This document shows positions 7,937-16,828 of a DNA stretch of 64,000 bases, piece by piece. The translations under genes and the position numbers were made by a program. Under the pieces are notes generated by a model. The model searched no databases. It saw only the letters and a program-made list of their open reading frames with translations, and was not told the origin of the DNA. Each line of letters begins with the position of its first letter. Position 1 is the stretch's first letter. Origin of the DNA: Candidatus Saccharimonadota bacterium (lineage in GTDB: Bacteria > Patescibacteriota > Saccharimonadia > Saccharimonadales > Saccharimonadaceae); assembly GCA_026395405.1 (NCBI GenBank), contig JAPLYU010000001.1, forward strand, positions 580,982-644,981, written 5' to 3'.

Positions 7937-8890
7937 ATGAAGAATGATAAAGTCGTTATAATTAACGGACGAAAATACGATAAAGACACCGGTCTACCGA
8001 TGGAAGAACTGGCTCAAAAATCGAAAATTACCAATGATATGAAATCGAAAACAACCAAGGTTGCACGTATTATCATTGAAAAGCCAAAGGCACTATATTC
8101 ACATGCGTCATTAAAAACCTTCAATGATATAAGGTCCCCCAGACGAAAAAATGGTCATAACATGGATATTTCAAAAAGTAAGCATGTAACGCATTTTACG
8201 CCAGACACTTCCAAATCATCCCACCCTGAGGCCCAGACAAAAAAGGGGCAAGATATAAAACCGATTTCTCACCCCCTGGCGGCCAAGGTTAGTAAACAGC
8301 GCGCACTTCCCAAATCTGTACCAGCGGTATCGGCTGAAAAATCATCTAAAGAAATCAAACAAGAGGTGATTGCAGCAGCATTAAAAAAATCTGAAGCTCC
8401 CAAAACAACGAAAAAAAGCATCCTCAAGCGCAATAAAAAATACCTCAACATCTTTACAATTTCCGCAGCCGTTTTGATTGTAGTTGGATCTATTATTTAT
8501 CTGAACATGCCAATTATTTCCGTCAAAGTCGCCAGCATGCAGGCTGGTATTGATGCGACTTTCCCAGAATATCACCCTGACGGATATAGCCTTAGTGGTC
8601 CGGTTTCATATTCGAACGGCGAAGTTACAATCAACTTCCATGCAAATTCAGGCAATAGCCAATTTGCCATAAAACAGTCAAAAAGCCCGCTGGATTCAAG
8701 TGCCCTAAAGATTCAAGTAGACAAAAGTTCAGACCATCAAACGTCCGAATCACAAGAGGGTGGACTAACAATTTATACATACAATGACAATAACAGGGCG
8801 GATTGGGTAAATGGTGGAATATTATATTCGATATCCGGTGATGCAAAATTATCCAGCGACCAAATCCGCCACATCGCAACCAGTCTATAA
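7937..8890 (+). CDS. Single-pass membrane protein with DUF4367-like C-terminal domain
   Basis: 317 residues from ATG 7937; an in-frame TTG at 7922 would add five. The N-terminal 165 residues are basic and low-complexity. A transmembrane helix lies near 170-192 (IFTISAAVLIVVGSIIYL). The outside domain reads FPEYHPDGYSLSGPVSYSNGEV...FAIKQSKS...YTYNDNNRADWVNGGILYSISG, resembling DUF4367 domains of Gram-positive membrane regulators, including the terminal region that senses or binds an unknown ligand. It is followed 17 bases later by gltX, which has its own -10 box. Function unknown. Confidence 0.6.
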   Translation: MKNDKVVIINGRKYDKDTGLPMEELAQKSKITNDMKSKTTKVARIIIEKPKALYSHASLKTFNDIRSPRRKNGHNMDISKSKHVTHFTPDTSKSSHPEAQTKKGQDIKPISHPLAAKVSKQRALPKSVPAVSAEKSSKEIKQEVIAAALKKSEAPKTTKKSILKRNKKYLNIFTISAAVLIVVGSIIYLNMPIISVKVASMQAGIDATFPEYHPDGYSLSGPVSYSNGEVTINFHANSGNSQFAIKQSKSPLDSSALKIQVDKSSDHQTSESQEGGLTIYTYNDNNRADWVNGGILYSISGDAKLSSDQIRHIATSL

Positions 8891-8907
8891 GATGATATAA
8901 TGGCCTC

Positions 8908-10344
8908 ATGACAATTCGTACTCGTTTTGCACCCAGCCCGACTGGTTTTGTCCATGTTGGCGCAATCCGCACGGCTTTGTTTTCGTGGCTTCTAGCCAAA
9001 AAAGACAAGGGTGTTTTTATCTTGCGCATCGAAGACACAGACAAAGTACGTGAAGTTGAAGGCAGTATCCAACAAATAGAAGACAGCCTGAGATGGCTGG
9101 GAATTGATTGGCAAGAGGGAATTGATGTCGGCGGCCCGAGTGAACCTTATTTACAGTCACACCGGCTGGATATATATAAAGAATGGGCGAATAAACTGAT
9201 TGCTAGTGGTCGAGCATATGCTGACCCATATACCAAAGAGCAGCTTGAATCGTTTCGCAATCAGGCAAAAGCTAATAAATCTCCATTTATGTATCGAGAT
9301 TATAGGCCCGAAAGTCCTCCAGTCTGGGATGGTAGCCAACCTTTGCGTTTTAAATCCGACCCTAAACCCTATAGATGGACGGACGCGGTTATGGGGGAAT
9401 TGTCGACAGGATACGAAGCAATCGATGATTTTGTTTTAGTCAAATCCGACGGATATCCAACCTATAATTTTTGTCATATTATCGATGACAAAATAATGGA
9501 AGTAACGCATGTCCTTCGCAGCCAAGAATTTATCGCATCGACTCCAAAATTCCTTAACCTATACGAGGCTCTTCAAATTGAACGACCCATATTGGCCACT
9601 TTGCCCTATGTGATGTCGATAGATGGCCAAAAGAAACTAGGCAAACGCGATGGCGCCAAGGATATATTAGAGTATAAAAAAGAAGGCTATCTACCCGAAG
9701 CGATGGTTAATTTTCTGGCAACTTTGGGGTGGAATGACGGGACTGAACAAGAAATTTTTTCAGTTGCCGAGCTTGTCGAAAAGTTTTCACTTCAGCGAGT
9801 CCAAAAAAGCCCAGCCAGATTCGACGAAAAACGTCTACTTTGGCTGAATGGGCAATGGATTCGCAGATTATCAATTAACGATTTGTCAACCCGCGCCAAC
9901 GATTTTTGGTCAGAATCCGCCAAAAACTCATCTGAACAGTTGCGTCAACAGATTCTGGCACTGGTACAGGACCGTTTGAAAACTTTGTCCGATTTGCCAA
10001 CCTTGACGTCATATTTTTTCGACGAACCAACGCCGGATTGGCAGATGGTCGAAAACGACAAACAGCTTGGTAAATTACAACCAGCTGAAATTGTAGAATT
10101 ATTAAAGCAGTCACTGATAGCATTATCTGAAAGCGGTTTCTCGGCAGAAGACCTACAGCAAACCTTGAATTCATTACTTGATTCAACTAGTCAGAAACCT
10201 GCTGTATTATTTAGCATTATAAGAGTATCGGTTTCTTGGTCACCATTCAGTCCCGCCCTAAATGAAACTCTTGCCGTCCTTGGTCAAAACACCGTAAAAG
10301 CCAGACTTAACCTAGCAATTGAAACTGGTTCGCAAAAAGTATAA
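8908..10344 (+). CDS. gltX: Glutamyl-tRNA synthetase
   Basis: 478 residues, full length for bacterial GluRS. It charges tRNA-Glu with glutamate; in many bacteria it also charges tRNA-Gln for later amidation. The class I signature is APSPTGFVHVGAIRTALF (HIGH variant HVGA), then LRIEDTD, the stem-contact region with YNFCHIIDD, and the KMSKS-equivalent KKLGKRDGA. The C-terminal helical anticodon-binding part follows, with LGWNDGTEQE and FDEKRLLWLNGQWI. TATAAT at 8896-8901 lies 6 bases before the ATG with no SD, a clear leaderless example. Confidence 0.97.
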   Translation: MTIRTRFAPSPTGFVHVGAIRTALFSWLLAKKDKGVFILRIEDTDKVREVEGSIQQIEDSLRWLGIDWQEGIDVGGPSEPYLQSHRLDIYKEWANKLIASGRAYADPYTKEQLESFRNQAKANKSPFMYRDYRPESPPVWDGSQPLRFKSDPKPYRWTDAVMGELSTGYEAIDDFVLVKSDGYPTYNFCHIIDDKIMEVTHVLRSQEFIASTPKFLNLYEALQIERPILATLPYVMSIDGQKKLGKRDGAKDILEYKKEGYLPEAMVNFLATLGWNDGTEQEIFSVAELVEKFSLQRVQKSPARFDEKRLLWLNGQWIRRLSINDLSTRANDFWSESAKNSSEQLRQQILALVQDRLKTLSDLPTLTSYFFDEPTPDWQMVENDKQLGKLQPAEIVELLKQSLIALSESGFSAEDLQQTLNSLLDSTSQKPAVLFSIIRVSVSWSPFSPALNETLAVLGQNTVKARLNLAIETGSQKV

Positions 10345-10380
10345 ATTTATCATCCAATCTGTTATAATATCGCTTAAGCT

Positions 10381-11466
10381 ATGAAGTTCAATCGAGTAGA
10401 ACAATTATGGGCTAAGTTTCGCTTGTGGTACCAGCAGCACCCCAGGCTATTTTGGGTAATTTTCAGTATTACAATACTGGTTTTGGCCGCAGGTATAGCT
10501 ACGATTTACGCTTTGCAAAAACCACCCAAGTCAACTGTGGTGGTAAAAAAAATCGAAAAAGCAAAGCCGGGTGTAGTATATTATTCTCCACTTAGCGGTA
10601 AGCCGGTTGATACCGAAGCCGCCACGAAACAAGCTGTTACTGGCGTAATGATTGAAAACAGCCCCGACGCTCGTCCTCAATCGGGTATAAAAAATAGTGG
10701 AGTTGTGTTTGAGGCGATTGCTGAAGGTGGTATTACCAGGTTTTTGGTACTTTATCAGCAGGAAAAACCACAAGTTATCGGACCGGTTCGCAGCCTTAGA
10801 TTATATGATGTTGACTGGTTAGCTGCTTTTGACGCAGGTATTGCCCATGTTGGTGGCAGCGCACAGGCATTGGCCGAAATTCGTAACGGCAGCCATAGAG
10901 ATTTGGACCAATTCTTTAATTCGGGAAGTTATTGGCGAGCAAACGACAGAAGCTCACCACACAACGTTTATACAAGTTTCGACAAACTAGATGCGCTTAA
11001 TAACGAAAAGGGGTACACGACATCAACATTTACGGGCTTTAGTCGAACCAATGGCAAACCAGTGGCAAAACCCGATGCCACGAACATCAACATTACCATC
11101 AGTAGCGCTTTGTATAACAGTTCTTATGTATATGACGCCAAAACCAATAACTATGCGCGTAGTCAGGCTGGTGCACCACACAATGACCGCGAAGACGGAC
11201 AAATCACACCAAGTGTTGTGATAGCTATACGTGTTGATGAAACATCCGAGCTTCAAGATGGATATCGAGAAGTTATTACAACCACAGGAAGCGGCGAAGC
11301 AACGATTTTCCAAAACGGAACAGCCATAGCTGCAACGTGGCACAAAGATAGTCCAACTAGCCAGGTCAATTTTACAGATGCGGCTGGCAATGACGTTCCT
11401 CTAGTACGTGGTCAAACCTGGATTTCGGCGGTTCCAAACGGTGCCGGAGACGTAACATGGAAGTAA
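10381..11466 (+). CDS. DUF3048 (YerB-like) membrane-anchored protein
   Basis: 361 residues with one N-terminal transmembrane helix (about 22-44, RLFWVIFSITILVLAAGIA). DUF3048 signatures follow: GVMIENSPDARPQSG, VVFEAIAEGGITRFLVLY, IGPVRSLRLYDVDWLAAFDAGIAHVGGS, and SSPHNVYTS. The family (B. subtilis YerB) is of unknown function and is expected outside the membrane. TATAAT (10363-10368) is 12 bases before the ATG. Its 3' end overlaps the start of the following kinase gene by 10 bases, so the three genes 10381-13372 probably form one unit. Confidence 0.8.
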   Translation: MKFNRVEQLWAKFRLWYQQHPRLFWVIFSITILVLAAGIATIYALQKPPKSTVVVKKIEKAKPGVVYYSPLSGKPVDTEAATKQAVTGVMIENSPDARPQSGIKNSGVVFEAIAEGGITRFLVLYQQEKPQVIGPVRSLRLYDVDWLAAFDAGIAHVGGSAQALAEIRNGSHRDLDQFFNSGSYWRANDRSSPHNVYTSFDKLDALNNEKGYTTSTFTGFSRTNGKPVAKPDATNINITISSALYNSSYVYDAKTNNYARSQAGAPHNDREDGQITPSVVIAIRVDETSELQDGYREVITTTGSGEATIFQNGTAIAATWHKDSPTSQVNFTDAAGNDVPLVRGQTWISAVPNGAGDVTWK

Positions 11467-12986
11467 AAAAGGTCCCTCGACTAGCTAGCCAATTTTGGCC
11501 TGAATTTATAAGAATAAAAATACGATTGATAGTACTAACACAAATCGCCATTGCTTTCGTATTTGGAATAATCTTGATCTTTACCGCTTCAATTACCGAT
11601 AGTCTTGTGTTAATTTGGTTTATTTCATTTTTACTTTTGCCCGTAGAGCTGATTGTTGGAATTTTATTTATTATTTCTGCAACACGACCAACAAAGGATT
11701 TGTTAGCTGCCATTATCAAGGTGACGGGGGAACAACCAACACTTCCATTACCAAACCCAAACTCTACAAAAAACGAACAGACTGGTTTTCGAGACGCCCT
11801 GCAGACAATCTATGAACTTTCTGCCAGCCGAGACCAAGAAAAAACCGAAACAAGCCAAACTGATTCCATCGTCTCGAACGCCCTAGACATGACGAACTGT
11901 GGGTTTATTGCTTTGGACAAAAATCGTAAAATTATTTACTCAAACAAAACCGCCCCAACTCGCGATAGTACTGACGGAGGAAAAGAGATTGATTTAATTT
12001 TTAACGGTAATGACACCCTAAACGCATGGTTGGATGCGTGCGCAGAAGATTCTGTGCAAGATGAACATGTTTGGACTCGAATACCTGACCATTTGCCGAA
12101 CGAAGAAGGTAGGCGGTTTTTTGACGTGATTGCTTCGTATCATAAAGACTCGGCGTCTGAAACTGTTTTGACTTTAATTGATAGGACCGGAGCTTATGAG
12201 GTTGACGAGGAAAACCTTGATTTTATTTCTTTTGCTGCGCATGAACTTCGTGGTCCAATTACGGTCATTAAAGGATACTTGGATGTTCTCGAGGATGAGC
12301 TTGCCGACAAACTGACAGATGATCAGCCCGAGCTTTTCCACCGCTTGGTCGTGTCTTCAAACCGTTTGTCGGGTTATATAGATAACATTTTGAATACGTC
12401 GCGCTACGACAGACGACACCTGAAAATGAACTTATCAGAGGACACCGTGGTGGCAATATACGACACGATTAGCGACGATATGAAACTGCGGGCTGGCGCC
12501 CAAAACCGCTTGCTTACAGTTGCTCTTCCTGATGATTTACCGACAATTGCGGCCGACAGGGCCAGTATTGGTGAAGTTCTTGGTAATTTAATTGATAATG
12601 CTATTAAATATAGCAATGAAGGCGGAGTTATTAGGGTCACCGCCAAGGTAAATGGTGATTTCGTTGACATTTCAATTGCCGATAATGGCATCGGAATGCC
12701 CGAAAATGTTGTCAGTCAATTGTTCCAGAAGTTCTACCGTTCACACAGGTCGCGCGAAACTGTTGCGGGGTCGGGTATAGGACTTTATATCAGCAAGGCA
12801 ATTGTTGAATCGCATGGTGGTAAAATCAGCGTCCGCAGCGAAGATGGTCATGGGTCTACATTCACGGTTTCGCTTCCAATTTATGCAACAGTTGCGGATA
12901 AGCTAAAGGCGGGGGATAATAGTAACGAAGGTCTTATTAATGAAGGCAATGGTTGGATAAAAAACCATTCAATGTATAGGAGTTAA
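11457..12986 (+). CDS. Membrane sensor histidine kinase
   Basis: 509 residues. Two transmembrane helices near the N-terminus (about 18-45 and 50-72) are joined by a very short loop, so any sensing is likely within the membrane or cytoplasm. A PAS-like region (about 135-245) is followed by HisKA with the phospho-acceptor His262 (SFAAHELRGPIT). The HATPase domain has an N box (GNLIDNAIKYS), G1 (ADNGIGMP) and G2 (GSGIGLYISK). The gene overlaps the DUF3048 gene by 10 bases and is followed 5 bases later by a receiver gene, its likely partner. Confidence 0.88.
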   Translation: MEVKKVPRLASQFWPEFIRIKIRLIVLTQIAIAFVFGIILIFTASITDSLVLIWFISFLLLPVELIVGILFIISATRPTKDLLAAIIKVTGEQPTLPLPNPNSTKNEQTGFRDALQTIYELSASRDQEKTETSQTDSIVSNALDMTNCGFIALDKNRKIIYSNKTAPTRDSTDGGKEIDLIFNGNDTLNAWLDACAEDSVQDEHVWTRIPDHLPNEEGRRFFDVIASYHKDSASETVLTLIDRTGAYEVDEENLDFISFAAHELRGPITVIKGYLDVLEDELADKLTDDQPELFHRLVVSSNRLSGYIDNILNTSRYDRRHLKMNLSEDTVVAIYDTISDDMKLRAGAQNRLLTVALPDDLPTIAADRASIGEVLGNLIDNAIKYSNEGGVIRVTAKVNGDFVDISIADNGIGMPENVVSQLFQKFYRSHRSRETVAGSGIGLYISKAIVESHGGKISVRSEDGHGSTFTVSLPIYATVADKLKAGDNSNEGLINEGNGWIKNHSMYRS

Positions 12987-12991
12987 TCAGC

Positions 12992-13372
12992 ATGCCAATC
13001 AAAACAATTCTGTGTATCGAAGATGATCGCTTTATCGGCGAGATGTACGTTCGTAGCCTTAAAAAGGCCGGTTATGAAGTTGATTGGGTAGTTGACGGCA
13101 ACGACGGGCTAATAACGGCACGTAATAAACAATACGACGCTATCTTGCTGGATGTGATGCTTCCGGAACGACGGGGAACGGAAATTTTGGATGCACTTCG
13201 CGGTGGCAAAGAAGATTTGATTCCCAAAACGCACGTAATCGTACTGACAAATTTCCAACAAGACGACGAATCACGTATCGCTATGCAAAAACATGCCGAT
13301 GCGTATCTGATTAAAGCCGAAATTACACCTAAAAAACTGATCTCTGTCATAGAAAAACTCGAAGATAAATAA
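12992..13372 (+). CDS. Stand-alone response regulator receiver
   Basis: 126 residues, a single CheY-like domain: acidic pocket EDD (10-12), phospho-acceptor Asp54 (AILLDVMLPE), switch Thr in VLTNF and Lys108 (AYLIKAE). There is no DNA-binding or enzymatic output. TAGGAG lies 9 bases before the ATG. It is encoded just after the kinase at 11457 and is presumably its target. A strong hairpin terminator lies at 13383-13405. Confidence 0.88.
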   Translation: MPIKTILCIEDDRFIGEMYVRSLKKAGYEVDWVVDGNDGLITARNKQYDAILLDVMLPERRGTEILDALRGGKEDLIPKTHVIVLTNFQQDDESRIAMQKHADAYLIKAEITPKKLISVIEKLEDK

Positions 13373-13382
13373 AGAAAGTGAA

Positions 13383-13405
13383 AAGACCCCGCACCGCGGG
13401 GTCTT
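13383..13405. terminator. Bidirectional terminator hairpin
   Basis: A perfect 10-bp stem AAGACCCCGC / GCGGGGTCTT with a 3-base loop lies between the convergent receiver gene and the hydrolase-like gene. On the minus strand it is followed by TTTT and a T-rich run, so it mainly serves the minus-strand gene. Confidence 0.7.
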
Positions 13406-13428
13406 CGCACCTATCATCCTTTCTTGTC

Positions 13429-14229
13429 CTAACAAACGTAGGGCATGATTATTTCGAACAGTCCTTCCCACTCATACGGGACTTCGTGGAATCCTGCGTG
13501 CTGTGAAAACGCTTCGGCCAGATACATACCGTAACCGGACGCTTTTATCCAGGAGTCGATTGACCGGTACGATACGAACTTGTCGTAGATGGATTTGACG
13601 AAGACTACGGTACAGTCCTGAAGGGAAAGTCCCTTCAGAGGCTGGTGATTACTCAGGTAGTGGATTTGGTCGGCCCAGTATGTCAAGCTGAATCCGTTGA
13701 TCTTGATCCAGCAAAGAGGGAATGTGAAGGGTCTCATAAACCCTACCACCCGACTTAGCGTTCCCATCGGCTTCAGCAGATCATTTCTGCCCACTGGGCA
13801 GTCTATGATCACAAAGCTAAACCGACCCCGACACCTCCACCAGCGCGAAAGCTTGATATAGGTGTCGTTTGCCAAGAGCCCACCCAGGGAAGAGCCGACA
13901 AACACGACTTCGAAGTTGTGCGGACGATGACGCTTGTGGTATCTTTTCAGCCACTTTTTGGTGACTTTGACGATTTGCTTTTTCCGAAATCGTGCGCCGA
14001 TAGGACTGACCTGCAGAACACAGCCTTTCTCTTGCATCGTATTGAAGAAGACGTCGCTGTTTTCCTCGCCGCCAGCCACCAATCCAGGCAGGAAGACAAA
14101 CAACCGACCCATGTCCATACCTTGCGTGTACTGGAACTTGACCTCGCTCTTCAACTCGAATCGGCAAAAGAAGCCGACTTCGACGAGGGCGAAAGCGATG
14201 ATTCCTATGATGGGAATCAGATCGTACAT
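13429..14229 (-). CDS. Alpha/beta-hydrolase-like membrane-anchored protein
   Basis: 266 residues from ATG 14229, chosen because GGGGGTGG lies 5 bases upstream; a GTG at 14238 is in frame. An N-terminal hydrophobic helix (LIPIIGIIAFALVEVGFF) is followed by GRLFVFLPGLVAGGEEN and a nucleophile-elbow-like VFVGSSLGGLLAND, the G-x-S-x-G pattern of lipases and esterases. FVIIDCP follows, and a C-terminal His (SQHAGFHEVPYEW) could complete a triad. Substrate is unknown. The gene is G+C-richer than its surroundings and has its own promoter, leader and terminator, like the genes at 3424 and 21208. Confidence 0.6.
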   Translation of the reverse strand: MYDLIPIIGIIAFALVEVGFFCRFELKSEVKFQYTQGMDMGRLFVFLPGLVAGGEENSDVFFNTMQEKGCVLQVSPIGARFRKKQIVKVTKKWLKRYHKRHRPHNFEVVFVGSSLGGLLANDTYIKLSRWWRCRGRFSFVIIDCPVGRNDLLKPMGTLSRVVGFMRPFTFPLCWIKINGFSLTYWADQIHYLSNHQPLKGLSLQDCTVVFVKSIYDKFVSYRSIDSWIKASGYGMYLAEAFSQHAGFHEVPYEWEGLFEIIMPYVC

Positions 14230-14277
14230 TGATACCACCCCCGGTTCGAAAATGGATTGTATAGGTGCGTTGCCTAT

Positions 14278-14306
14278 ATTATACCATATTTATAAAGTTA
14301 TTTCAA
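14278..14306 (-). promoter_or_regulatory. Promoter for the hydrolase-like gene
   Basis: On the minus strand TTGAAA (14306-14301), a 17-base spacer and TATAAT (14283-14278). The predicted leader is about 40 bases and carries the GGGGG ribosome-binding site. Confidence 0.7.
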
Positions 14307-14351
14307 TTACCTAGACACCTACGGTGTAATTTGCTAAGGTAATGGGGTCAC

Positions 14352-14426
14352 GGTCTCATCGTCTAACGGTTAGGACACCAGGTTCTCATCCTGGAAATCC
14401 GGGTTCGATTCCCGGTGAGATCACCA
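14352..14426 (+). tRNA. tRNA-Glu (anticodon CTC)
   Basis: Acceptor GGTCTCA pairs with TGAGATC, then A and an encoded CCA (14424-14426). The anticodon stem CCAGG/CCTGG encloses loop TTCTCAT (anticodon CTC, reads GAG). The T arm is CCGGG-TTCGATT-CCCGG. 75 nt with all arms well paired. Confidence 0.95.
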
Positions 14427-14489
14427 AAGTTTGACATTTAACCACAAGCGCATTAATCTAGAGTTATTAACTCATCAAAAAGGAAAAAT

Positions 14490-14726
14490 ATGAATAGCTT
14501 GTTAAAAAGATTCAAAAAGAAAAAAGTTGAACAACTACGAATAGAATTGGCTCATGCTCATCTAATTGTCGCACTACTGTCAATCGCTATTATTGCACTG
14601 TTGTCACTCGGCTCAACGCAACCAGTTGCGTTCGATGGTACGCTATCGGCAATTTGCGTTGCACTTCTTAGTGTCGTCACAATTGTTTCGCTTTCCATAT
14701 CAATCACGCTTTACCAAAAAAAATAA
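14490..14726 (+). CDS. Small two-helix membrane protein, unknown
   Basis: 78 residues. A basic start (MNSLLKRFKKKKVEQLR) is followed by two hydrophobic helices (about 22-41 LIVALLSIAIIALLSLG and 52-73 LSAICVALLSVVTIVSLSIS). AAAAAGGAA lies 5-6 bases before the ATG. It sits between tRNA-Glu and a membrane histidine kinase and could be co-transcribed with the latter, possibly as a small membrane partner (inference). No family recognised. Confidence 0.6.
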   Translation: MNSLLKRFKKKKVEQLRIELAHAHLIVALLSIAIIALLSLGSTQPVAFDGTLSAICVALLSVVTIVSLSISITLYQKK

Positions 14727-14800
14727 AACATATCTCTTATAACTACTTGTAAAAAATAACCATAATCGTCATAATATCCAGCAGGTTATTATTAGAAGTA

Positions 14801-14812
14801 GGGGGCAACATT
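14801..14812 (+). promoter_or_regulatory. SD-like site before a possible ATT start codon
   Basis: AGTAGGGGG ends at 14805, and 4 bases later an ATT (14810-14812) is in frame with the kinase annotated from ATG 14876. No ATG, GTG or TTG lies upstream in that frame, and the ATG has no SD. Starting at ATT would add 22 residues and give a basic N-terminus before the first membrane helix. Confidence 0.35.
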
Positions 14813-14875
14813 AAACCAGTTACGATAACCCGCTTTTGGAACCGTCGTATTAGCGAGGTCGCCATTCTTGTCGCA

Positions 14876-16765
14876 ATGGTTATTATTGCGTTGTTTTCGT
14901 GGAAGTTTTTTTCAATCAAACCCGATATCAGTAGTCTGATTGATATTAATATAGCGGCTGCCGTACTGGCGGGATTGACACTGATTTTTGCCACAGTTTC
15001 ATTTTTTTGGAACCCTAAAAAATATTTGTTTTATTTTTCACTTACAATTTATTTGTTGCTGTCCGCTACCGCTGCAACGATTGTGTTCAGCACCGGTTTT
15101 GCGTCATCTTTATCGATTTCGTTGTGGATATTAGTCTGTTTCTTTGCTGGGATATTCAGCATCTGGGGAATACTGCCGATAATTTTGACGGCTTGTATCT
15201 ATATAGCAGTCCAATATCTAAATAACGGCTTGTCTTCGTCGGTTATTATTGATACCGCCTTTACCACCCTGATACCATTAATTTCCGGCTTTATTATTTG
15301 GCGCGGCAAGTCGGCCACAGACGAATCAGATAACGACAACAAAGCCTACCGTAACCTAGCCAACGAACTTAGTGCCGTGGCCAGTAAATCCGAAGTTGTG
15401 ATTAATGCAATTGGTGATGGTGTGGTTGCTATTGATAACCAAGGGATAATACAACTTATCAACCCAGCCGCTCAAAATATAATAGGGTGGGGGAAACAAG
15501 ATGCTATCGCCCTTAGTTACAAATCTGTTTTAAAATTAATAAACCAAAAAGACGAAGCTCTTGACCCGACCATAGACCCAATCCAACAAGCCCTAAATTC
15601 TAACCAAGAAATCAGAACGAACAACCTGAGTCTGATGACTAACAGTGGTAAAAAAATAATGATTTCATTGGTCGCATCACCAGTAGGCGAGATTGGTTCG
15701 GGTGTTATTACCGTATTTCACGATATAACCAAAGAAAAGGCCGAGGAACGCGAACAGGCCGAATTTATCAGCACCGCCAGCCACGAAATGCGCACTCCTG
15801 TTGCATCAATCGAAGGATATATTGGTCTGGCACTTAATCCTCAGACAGCTCAAATTGACAGTAGGGCCCGTGATTTTATCCTTAAGGCACATGCTTCGGC
15901 CGAACATTTGGGATTACTATTCCAGGATTTGCTTGATGTCTCAAAATCTGATGATGGCAGGATATCTAACAAGCCCCGGGTTGTAAATCTGGTTACTTTT
16001 GTAAAAGAGGTTGTCCAGGGCTTAAAACAAAAAGCTACGGACAAAGGACTGCAGTTAGTTTTTAAACCGATGCCGGACAATTCAACCGAAAGGCATATTG
16101 CTCCGTCATATTCTGTCAACCTGGATAACGATCACATCCGCGAGGTTGTAAATAATTTGGTCGAGAATGCTATAAAATATACGCCTACGGGTGAAGTTAT
16201 AGTCGATGTAACCGGCGATGAGGAACATGTCACTATCAGTGTCAAGGATAGTGGGGTAGGGATTCCAGCCGAAGATATGCAACATTTATTCCAGAAATTC
16301 TACCGGGTGGACGACAAAAATACACGAAACATCGGCGGAACCGGGTTGGGACTGTATCTTTGCCGTCGCTTGACTGAAATTATGGGTGGTCGTATTTGGG
16401 CAGAAAGTACTTATTCCAAGGGCAGCACATTTTATGTCGAACTTCCTAGAATAAGTAACTCAGATGCAACTACTTTATTAGAAGCGCAAAATAGAAACGA
16501 CAAGATAGCCGAGATAAGAAACGCCGCAATAGCCAAGCCCGCTACTCCAATAATGGACGTCGTAAATCCTAACCCCCAACCAAAACCAGTAATCAATACA
16601 GGGGCGACAGTGACTCCTATACATTCCGTACCTCGCGGCCAAGCACTTACGCCGGAACAAATCGCCGCTTATGTGTCCAAACAACGCGCCCTGGCCCAAC
16701 AACAAGCAAAACCTCAGCTCAGTCGGCCACAGTCAGTCACAGTCCCAAACAGAGTAATCCAATAA
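14876..16765 (+). CDS. Multi-pass membrane histidine kinase with PAS domain
   Basis: 629 residues from ATG 14876; an ATT at 14810 may be the true start. About five to six hydrophobic helices span residues 1 to about 150. A PAS domain (about 175-285) begins VINAIGDGVVAIDNQGIIQLINPAAQNIIGW. HisKA carries phospho-acceptor His303 (STASHEMRTPVASIEGY). The HATPase domain has N (NNLVENAIKYTPTG), G1 (KDSGVGIP) and G2 (GGTGLGLYLCRR). A Pro/Gln-rich tail of about 110 residues ends the protein. Two bases-scale neighbours downstream include a receiver with an even longer Pro-rich tail; the pair is probably one system. Confidence 0.88.
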   Translation: MVIIALFSWKFFSIKPDISSLIDINIAAAVLAGLTLIFATVSFFWNPKKYLFYFSLTIYLLLSATAATIVFSTGFASSLSISLWILVCFFAGIFSIWGILPIILTACIYIAVQYLNNGLSSSVIIDTAFTTLIPLISGFIIWRGKSATDESDNDNKAYRNLANELSAVASKSEVVINAIGDGVVAIDNQGIIQLINPAAQNIIGWGKQDAIALSYKSVLKLINQKDEALDPTIDPIQQALNSNQEIRTNNLSLMTNSGKKIMISLVASPVGEIGSGVITVFHDITKEKAEEREQAEFISTASHEMRTPVASIEGYIGLALNPQTAQIDSRARDFILKAHASAEHLGLLFQDLLDVSKSDDGRISNKPRVVNLVTFVKEVVQGLKQKATDKGLQLVFKPMPDNSTERHIAPSYSVNLDNDHIREVVNNLVENAIKYTPTGEVIVDVTGDEEHVTISVKDSGVGIPAEDMQHLFQKFYRVDDKNTRNIGGTGLGLYLCRRLTEIMGGRIWAESTYSKGSTFYVELPRISNSDATTLLEAQNRNDKIAEIRNAAIAKPATPIMDVVNPNPQPKPVINTGATVTPIHSVPRGQALTPEQIAAYVSKQRALAQQQAKPQLSRPQSVTVPNRVIQ

Positions 16766-16828
16766 TGTTTAAAATAAACATTAGAACTATGGTATTTTTA
16801 ACTTTATTTGGTTACAATGGAGATAAAT

